Below are positions 1-4,431 of a stretch of DNA of 6,846 bases, piece by piece; position 1 is the first letter of the stretch, and each line of letters starts with the position of its first letter. This DNA comes from Bacillota bacterium. GTDB taxonomy: Bacteria; Bacillota; UBA4882; UBA8346. The translations under genes and the position numbers were made by a program. The notes beneath the pieces were generated by a model, which ran no database searches, was not told the DNA's origin, and saw only the letters and a list, made by a program, of their open reading frames with translations. The stretch covers positions 1-6,846 of the forward strand of contig JANQHU010000071.1 of NCBI GenBank assembly GCA_028282485.1. The letters are read 5' to 3'.

Positions 1-7
1 TTCTTAC

Positions 8-904
8 TTAATAATCAATTTTAAAATCAGGGATTAGTTTACGCGCCGTATCTTTGACTCCATAATGACCAGTTTTCCCTGAAAAAAGGGCATAAACTAA
101 AGTGGCAATTCCTGGCAAGGTATCAATGTTATCAATAGTAGTGGCAACTTTTGTTTGATAAAAATTCATATATGATTCGGAAACAAAGCCTGGTTCTACT
201 CCGATAACTGCTACTTTTAAATACCGCGCGGCTTCAAATAAAAAGGCATCAATTTCTTTTTGATGATTATTCTCTGCATTCATGCTCCCACCAAAAAAGA
301 TAAACTTAGTAACCTCTTCTCCTTTATAATTTCCCCACAACTGGAGCAAATCCTTATCTCGCAATAATTGCAATTTTTCTCGTTCTTCTCCTCTAGTAAT
401 AATTTGAAAAATTTTAGTAAAAACTTCTTGTAAAAAATCATTCTCATCATTAGGAGCAGAAATTTCTAAAGTTTCCGTCAACTCTAATCTTAAAGGATCA
501 TCTAAATCTTTGAGAGGTTGATTAAAAGTGGTAATACTGGTTATCTCCGCTCCGGCTTGCTCTAAATAATCCACTAAAACTTTTAAATGCTTAAAATCAA
601 CCGAATTATTAGTTCGTAAAATGGCAATTTTTTGTTCCTGCAGACTATTGGTAATCAGATTTGGTAGAACCATACTCTGAAACTTTTTGGCTATACTTAG
701 CTCTTTCTCTTTGGCTTTTAAGGAATCTTGTAGTTGTTTTTGATTGGCTCGAATAGTGGCATAGGTCTTCTCAATTCGAACCATTTGGTTTTGTAATTCC
801 GCATGAAAAGGTTTGCCCGTATTAGCCCCAATTAAAATCCCCAAACTCAGGGCTAAAAAAATAGCCACGATGGTGATAATATGATATCGAAAATCTATGA
901 TCAA
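8..904 (-). CDS. steB: SteB/MctB-like membrane-anchored coiled-coil protein
   Basis: The family includes Mycobacterium MctB (Rv1698), linked to copper tolerance, and Corynebacterium SteB, the partner of SteA in cell separation. The 298 residues show the hallmark DFRYHIITIVAIFLALSLGI at 4-23, forming one N-terminal membrane helix (about 7-27). A charged, heptad-like stretch predicted as coiled coil follows (about 35-75, ending ...LKAKEKELSIAKKF). Next comes an alpha/beta domain (about 90-298) with strands KIAILRT, KFIFFGG and VAVIGVEP and the family's C-terminal YGVKDTARKLIP. Apart from the N-terminal anchor the protein is expected outside the membrane. No cysteine and no Met/His-rich metal-binding cluster is seen, so a copper role is not supported here; a scaffold for SteA or for envelope hydrolases fits better. 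It is the last gene visible in the spo0A-steA group and ends at TAA eight bases from the window edge, so any terminator or further operon member lies outside. Confidence 0.85.
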   Translation of the reverse strand: MIIDFRYHIITIVAIFLALSLGILIGANTGKPFHAELQNQMVRIEKTYATIRANQKQLQDSLKAKEKELSIAKKFQSMVLPNLITNSLQEQKIAILRTNNSVDFKHLKVLVDYLEQAGAEITSITTFNQPLKDLDDPLRLELTETLEISAPNDENDFLQEVFTKIFQIITRGEEREKLQLLRDKDLLQLWGNYKGEEVTKFIFFGGSMNAENNHQKEIDAFLFEAARYLKVAVIGVEPGFVSESYMNFYQTKVATTIDNIDTLPGIATLVYALFSGKTGHYGVKDTARKLIPDFKIDY

Positions 905-913
905 AATAAACTT

Positions 914-920
914 CCTCCTT
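914..920 (-). promoter_or_regulatory. Ribosome binding site fixing the TTG start of steB
   Basis: AAGGAGG on the minus strand, a near-ideal Shine-Dalgarno sequence, lies nine bases before TTG (902-904), inside the 21-base gap after steA. The TTG gives the family N-terminus with DFRYH. The next in-frame Met (residue 41) would remove the membrane helix, so TTG is the real start. Confidence 0.85.
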
Positions 921-925
921 AAATT

Positions 926-2047
926 CTAAAAGCCGTAATATAGTTTAATCTGCAACCAAAAAGTGCGTAATAATTCTTTCGACCAGGGTAACTGGGAGAC
1001 TAAAATTAAAACCGTGACAATCCCCGCCGAAACTACTTGCAAAAGGTACCGGATTTTCATGCGGCCGTTATAGATCTGGCTTACCCCCCGCGCATCAACC
1101 AGAATGGAACCGATCTTTAAACGCACTAAAAAAGTACTACCCATGCCGGCGCGGCCTTTATCTAAAAAATCAATCATACTAAAATGAGTGCCCACAGCCA
1201 CAATCAAGCTCGCTCCTTTTTCATAGGCCAGTAGTAGAGCAATATCTTCACTAGTTCCTGGTGCCGGAAAGCGTTTGGCGGTTAAACCCAATTCTTCGAC
1301 TCTGGTTAAGCCCGGAGCCCGTCCATCAGCATATGCATGTACTAAAATCTCCGAACCGGAAGTTAGCGCCGCATCGGAAACACTATCCATATCCCCAATA
1401 ATCAGATCCGGTTTATACCCAAACTCTAAAAGCACATCCGCGCCCCCGTCAACTCCAATTAAAACCGGACGAATATCGTCAATATAAGGTTTAATAATCA
1501 TTAAATCTTTCCGGTAATGATGCCCCCTGACTACTACTAAAACAGGACGGTTATCAATCTTGGTAACTACTTTAGGAATCGGAAAAGAGCCCAGAATTAA
1601 ATCTTTTTCTTTTAGAGCATAGTCTAAGGTATTATGTAAAAATTTATCAAGTTCTAAGCTTAGGTCTTTACGAATAGTTTTTAAAAGTGAATCCACCTCA
1701 GTTAGTTTCAAAAAGCTTCCGCTTCCTAAAAGCTGGTTGTTACACCAAACCTGATTTTCTTTGAGTTCGATATTATCTCCCTCATGAATTTTGTGAAAAA
1801 CTTCCATTCCCACATTGTCAATTATGGAAATCCCCTCTTTGAGAAGGGTTAAGGGGCCACTATTAGGATATCTTCCGGAAATGGATTTATCAGCATTGAC
1901 AACTGCTTTAATTCTGGCTTTCACTAAAGAATCAGCAGCTACCTGATCAATATCACAATGGTTAATAACAGCAATATCTCCTGAGTTTAATCTTTTTACT
2001 AAATTCTTAGTCCGTAAATCAATACGAGCTGTTCCACGATAATCCAA
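926..2047 (-). CDS. steA: SteA-like protein (thiamine-pyrophosphokinase-type fold with C-terminal membrane anchor)
   Basis: Member of the family named from Corynebacterium SteA, which with SteB takes part in cell separation linked to the FtsEX-RipC hydrolase pathway. Its biochemical activity is not known to me. In 373 residues: an N-terminal family domain (1-165) with RGTARID and a GRYPNSGP loop; a TPK-like core (166-310) with GVDGGAD (198-204), IIGDMDS (216-222) and PGTSEDIALLLAYEKGA (263-279); and one membrane helix near 333-352 followed by a short basic/aromatic tail. The core should lie on the cytoplasmic side. Automatic annotation may call it thiamine pyrophosphokinase, but the membrane anchor, extra N-terminal domain and partnership with the next gene argue against a simple thiamine enzyme; the GDMDS motif could still bind a nucleotide. 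It starts at TTG, 13 bases after spo0A, and its partner follows after 21 bases, so all three are probably one transcript. Confidence 0.85.
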   Translation of the reverse strand: MDYRGTARIDLRTKNLVKRLNSGDIAVINHCDIDQVAADSLVKARIKAVVNADKSISGRYPNSGPLTLLKEGISIIDNVGMEVFHKIHEGDNIELKENQVWCNNQLLGSGSFLKLTEVDSLLKTIRKDLSLELDKFLHNTLDYALKEKDLILGSFPIPKVVTKIDNRPVLVVVRGHHYRKDLMIIKPYIDDIRPVLIGVDGGADVLLEFGYKPDLIIGDMDSVSDAALTSGSEILVHAYADGRAPGLTRVEELGLTAKRFPAPGTSEDIALLLAYEKGASLIVAVGTHFSMIDFLDKGRAGMGSTFLVRLKIGSILVDARGVSQIYNGRMKIRYLLQVVSAGIVTVLILVSQLPWSKELLRTFWLQIKLYYGF

Positions 2048-2054
2048 TAAAACC

Positions 2055-2059
2055 CCTCC
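2055..2059 (-). promoter_or_regulatory. Ribosome binding site fixing the TTG start of steA
   Basis: GGAGG on the minus strand lies seven bases before TTG (2045-2047) and one base after the spo0A TGA. Going upstream in frame, a stop (TAA, 2066-2068) is reached with no ATG or GTG between; the next downstream Met is residue 81. The position right behind the spo0A stop suggests translational coupling. Confidence 0.8.
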
Positions 2060-2060
2060 G

Positions 2061-2861
2061 TCAACTTACTCTCACTCGGTACTTCATTTTTAATCTTACT
2101 AAATCGGCAATTTTAGCTATAAACAAAGCATTAGTGGGCTTCCCTTTATTATCATCAACACAATAACCAAATAAATTATTTAAAACATCTAAATTTGCTT
2201 TGTTCCAGGCCGTTTCAATGGCAAAACGCATGGCCCGTTCCACCCGTTTTTCATTTGATTGATAAGAAGCACCAATTAAAGGATATAGTTTATTGGTAAT
2301 TTCATTTAATAACTCTGGCTTAATAATGGTTAAAAAGATAGCATCTCGTAAATAAGAAAAACCTTTAAAATGAGTTGGTATCTTAATACTTTGAATAATT
2401 TTGGTAATTTCCTCTAATATTTCTTTATTAAAATTATTTTGATAGTCCTTGGTGGAAACGCGTTGATAAACGTTAGCCGGACTCAAAACAATTTGGCGCA
2501 GCCGCCGTCCTAAAATCTCTAAATTAAAAGGTTTAATTATATAGTAATCAACATGAAAATCTGCCATTTTTTTCATTAACTCATCTTCTAAAAAACCAGA
2601 AAAGACCACAATTTTAAATCTTTTAAAATCTTTTTGATTTTGTAAGTGTTTTAAAAGAGTAAAACCATCCAGGCCAGGCATGATCATGTCTAATAATAAG
2701 ACATCAATCTCCAGTCCCGGCCTCTCCAATCCTTTTAATACATCATAGCCATTGTGTGCAATTATTTCAACCACAAAATCAGGTTGGGCTAAAAAATACT
2801 CGTAAAGCAAATCACACAAAGGCTTATTATCATCAACAATTCCTAGTTTTACAATAGCCAC
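2061..2861 (-). CDS. spo0A: Spo0A, master response regulator of sporulation
   Basis: Transcription factor that, once phosphorylated, binds 0A boxes and commits the cell to sporulation. The 266 residues match the 267 of B. subtilis. The receiver domain (1-125) has the acidic pair D10/D11, phospho-acceptor D58 in LLLDMIMPGLDG, S88 in place of the usual Thr, and K110 in IIKPF. A linker (about 126-145), some seven residues shorter than in B. subtilis, leads to the Spo0A-specific DNA-binding domain (about 146-266). That domain has IPTHFKGFSYLRDAI, the recognition helix KRVERAMRFAIETAW (205-219) and KPTNALFIAKIADLVRL. E208, R209 and R212 match the DNA-contacting E213/R214/R217 of B. subtilis, and A252 matches A257. 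Translation starts at GTG. The gene follows spoIVB, as in Bacillus, and leads a tight group with the two genes downstream. A sigma-H-like promoter precedes it. The domain specific to Spo0A makes the identity firm; the family alternative, a generic CheY-like regulator, does not fit. Confidence 0.97.
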   Translation of the reverse strand: MAIVKLGIVDDNKPLCDLLYEYFLAQPDFVVEIIAHNGYDVLKGLERPGLEIDVLLLDMIMPGLDGFTLLKHLQNQKDFKRFKIVVFSGFLEDELMKKMADFHVDYYIIKPFNLEILGRRLRQIVLSPANVYQRVSTKDYQNNFNKEILEEITKIIQSIKIPTHFKGFSYLRDAIFLTIIKPELLNEITNKLYPLIGASYQSNEKRVERAMRFAIETAWNKANLDVLNNLFGYCVDDNKGKPTNALFIAKIADLVRLKMKYRVRVS

Positions 2862-2871
2862 TTTAAGAAAA

Positions 2872-2877
2872 CACCTT
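2872..2877 (-). promoter_or_regulatory. Ribosome binding site fixing the GTG start of spo0A
   Basis: AAGGTG on the minus strand lies 10 bases before GTG (2859-2861). No ATG lies in a usable position: the next in-frame Met is residue 59, inside the receiver domain. The GTG start gives the standard Spo0A N-terminus, with the acidic pair at residues 10-11. Confidence 0.7.
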
Positions 2878-2896
2878 CTATAAAAAAGATGTTTTA

Positions 2897-2925
2897 ATGT
2901 TCGCTATCTTTTTTAAAAATCCTTT
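2897..2925 (-). promoter_or_regulatory. Candidate sigma-H promoter of spo0A, with an overlapping 0A-box-like site
   Basis: On the minus strand AAAGGATTT (2917-2925) matches the sigma-H -35 pattern RNAGGAWWW fully. After 11 bases comes AGCGAACAT (2897-2905), which matches the -10 pattern RNNGAATWW except for one base (GAAC for GAAT). Start of transcription would fall about 25-30 bases before the GTG of spo0A. TAGCGAA (2900-2906), one base off the 0A-box TGNCGAA, overlaps the -10, so direct feedback by Spo0A~P is possible. B. subtilis spo0A is known to have a sigma-H promoter and 0A boxes. Judged by eye in an AT-rich region. Confidence 0.5.
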
Positions 2926-2934
2926 TTTGGATTT
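2917..2934. repeat. Short perfect inverted repeat between spoIVB and spo0A
   Basis: AAATCC and GGATTT surround a six-base homopolymer loop (T on plus, A on minus), giving an 18-base hairpin 31 bases past the spoIVB stop. Only two G:C pairs per arm make it weak. On the minus strand it could slow polymerase leaving spoIVB, and its distal arm forms the -35 of the proposed sigma-H promoter. It is too weak to call a terminator. Confidence 0.4.
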
Positions 2935-2965
2935 GGAAAACTATTATTTTAATTAGTTATTTTGT

Positions 2966-4285
2966 TTATGAGGCCTTGCTAGATTGATTGACAATTTCCT
3001 TTAATTCTTTAAGCATCCATTCGGCTAAAACCCCGTAACCTTTGGTGGGATCATTGACAAAAACATGAGTGACGGCTCCAATAAATTTGCCATTTTGAAT
3101 AATCGGGCTACCACTCATCCCTTGAATAATTCCCCCGGTCTTTTTTAATAAAGCCGGATCGGTGACTTTTAAAATCAGGCCCTTCCCTCCAGGACGGCGT
3201 TGTTTAAAAACCTTAATTATTTTTACTTGAAATTCCTCAATCTTAGTACCATTAATCACAGTATATATTTTAGCAGAACCTGTTTTAATTTCCGAATTAT
3301 AAGCGGCATCAATGGGTAGGTTATTTCTAGGCACTTTATTATTTAATAATTTACCATATATACCAAACCGACAATTTTTTTCAATGATCCCGATGGGTAA
3401 AGCATTATTACTAAAAATACCGATTTTTTCACCCGGTTGGCCAGGACATCCTTTTTTGGTGCCGCAAATATCTGCTAAAACAATTTCTCCTCTGGCAAAA
3501 GGAATGTCCCGGCGGCCAGCAAAATTGCCAATCCGATGGCCTAGGCCTGCAAATCCCTGATAATCAGGGGTGTAAAAAGTCATAGTTCCTACTCCGGCAG
3601 CCGGATCTTCTAGATAAAGCCCCAGACGATATCGCTTTTCTTTAGTTCGAAAATCCCTAAAAGTTAAAACGGGACGAATATAAAGCTTTTTAATTTGTTG
3701 CTGCCGCTTGATAGTTAACTCTAGTTTATGAAAATTATGCTTGGTATTTTTCAAAAAGCTTTCTACTTCCGAAATGCGGTTCATGGGTTCTTTATTAATA
3801 GCTAATAATAAATCCCCCAACTGAAGGCCTGCATCTTTAGCGGGATAATATAGTTTGCCATCAATGCCTTTCACCGGGAGATGGCCAACTACTACTAGAC
3901 CCTTGCTGGATAATAAAATCCCCACCGCTTGACCACTGGGAATAACCTGAGGGGCTTTGGCCACCTCGATCCGCAATCTTTTTACCGGAATTGCGCCTAG
4001 TAATCGTAGTTCTACGTCAAAACTATTCTTTTGGCCTGATTTCAATTCCAATTTATTAGTAACTTTGCCCCCAGTTTCATTTTTTAACATTTTTTTGGTT
4101 AAAGGGTGAAAACTAAGCGGATAATAGACTAACAAGCGTACACTCTGCTGCGGGGAGATTCGTAAAAACTTTGGAATACCTACTAGCTGCACTATAACCG
4201 AACCCAACAAAACTATTATTAACAAGATACTACTGATAATTAAAAAATATACTCGTTTTTTTAGGAAAAAGACGAATTTTTTCAT
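2966..4285 (-). CDS. spoIVB: SpoIVB serine peptidase (S55), forespore-to-mother-cell signalling protease
   Basis: Sporulation protease made in the forespore and exported into the space between the two membranes. In Bacillus it cleaves SpoIVFA, which releases SpoIVFB to process pro-sigma-K in the mother cell. The 439 residues are close to the 426 of B. subtilis. Order: one N-terminal membrane helix (about 11-35) acting as uncleaved signal anchor; a PDZ domain (about 115-205) with the YYPAKDAGLQLGDLLLAING-like core; then the S55 peptidase domain. The catalytic triad can be placed by alignment with B. subtilis H236/D363/S378: H250 in GLGHRIG, D376 in KVTDP, S391 in QGMSGSP; the D-to-S spacing of 15 is identical. 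The C-terminus GAVTHVFVNDP...GYGV is typical. The ATG start has GGAGAG seven bases upstream. It has its own likely forespore promoter and precedes spo0A by 104 bases, the conserved order. Cysteines C274, C280 and C305 are noted separately. Confidence 0.97.
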   Translation of the reverse strand: MKKFVFFLKKRVYFLIISSILLIIVLLGSVIVQLVGIPKFLRISPQQSVRLLVYYPLSFHPLTKKMLKNETGGKVTNKLELKSGQKNSFDVELRLLGAIPVKRLRIEVAKAPQVIPSGQAVGILLSSKGLVVVGHLPVKGIDGKLYYPAKDAGLQLGDLLLAINKEPMNRISEVESFLKNTKHNFHKLELTIKRQQQIKKLYIRPVLTFRDFRTKEKRYRLGLYLEDPAAGVGTMTFYTPDYQGFAGLGHRIGNFAGRRDIPFARGEIVLADICGTKKGCPGQPGEKIGIFSNNALPIGIIEKNCRFGIYGKLLNNKVPRNNLPIDAAYNSEIKTGSAKIYTVINGTKIEEFQVKIIKVFKQRRPGGKGLILKVTDPALLKKTGGIIQGMSGSPIIQNGKFIGAVTHVFVNDPTKGYGVLAEWMLKELKEIVNQSSKAS

Positions 4286-4341
4286 AATTTATCTCTCCAT
4301 CTTTTCGACGTTTTCTTATTTTTAATTTTGGCTGTTAAAAA

Positions 4342-4371
4342 TAAATTCTCCGCCCGAAAAGAGTTTTATGC
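4342..4371 (-). promoter_or_regulatory. Candidate forespore (sigma-F/sigma-G type) promoter of spoIVB
   Basis: On the minus strand GCATA (4367-4371) is followed after 15 bases by GGAGAATTTA (4342-4351). This matches the Bacillus sigma-F pattern GYWTA - about 15 - GGNRANAHTW at all positions but one. Read as sigma-G (CATNHTA-like -10, three bases further on) the match is poorer. It sits just behind the leuS terminator and about 57 bases before the spoIVB start. spoIVB is a forespore-expressed gene in Bacillus, which supports the call. Consensus matching by eye only; no transcript data. Confidence 0.5.
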
Positions 4372-4375
4372 AAAC

Positions 4376-4403
4376 TAAAAAGCCCCGAGATTGCCTGGGG
4401 CTT
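4376..4403 (-). terminator. Rho-independent terminator of leuS
   Basis: Seen on the minus strand: a 7-bp perfect stem (AAGCCCC / GGGGCTT, plus-strand arms 4380-4386 and 4397-4403) with a 10-base loop, then a run of T interrupted after five bases. It starts about 28 bases after the leuS stop codon and is the only GC-rich hairpin in the gap. The T run is short, so some read-through into spoIVB is possible. Confidence 0.8.
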
Positions 4404-4431
4404 CCTAATTTAAAAATATCAAGGCTATTTG

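Larger units (their letters stand above)
8..2925 (-). other. Proposed spo0A-steA-steB operon
   Basis: Three same-strand genes separated by 13 and 21 bases, with no hairpin between them and a strong ribosome site in each gap. The only candidate promoter is the sigma-H-like site before spo0A. spoIVB lies 104 bases upstream across a weak hairpin, so read-through from spoIVB is also possible. The unit may continue beyond base 1. Inferred from spacing only. Confidence 0.7.

Noticed and set aside
8..904. Annotation as a copper transporter
   Set aside because: One membrane helix only, no cysteine and no visible metal-binding cluster; the name comes from the MctB family label.
1275..1487. Plus-strand open frame of 70 codons
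   Set aside because: Lies wholly antisense to steA, has no family-like motif, and is explained as a shadow of the real frame.
926..2047. Annotation as a plain thiamine pyrophosphokinase
   Set aside because: The core is related, but the extra N-terminal domain, membrane helix and SteB neighbour match the SteA family instead.
2881..2890. TATAGA-type -10 just before the spo0A ribosome site
   Set aside because: Transcription would start inside or after the ribosome binding site.
2917..2934. Hairpin as a Rho-independent terminator of spoIVB
   Set aside because: Only two G:C pairs and a loop of six A; too unstable to call with confidence.
2965..2994. Vegetative promoter TTGTCA-N18-CATAAA and an 0A-like TTGTCAAT at the end of spoIVB
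   Set aside because: The -10 matches only four of six bases and the 0A box five of seven; not above background in AT-rich DNA.
3312..3560. Plus-strand open frame of 82 codons
   Set aside because: Antisense to the conserved SpoIVB protease domain; composition is that of a complementary-strand shadow.
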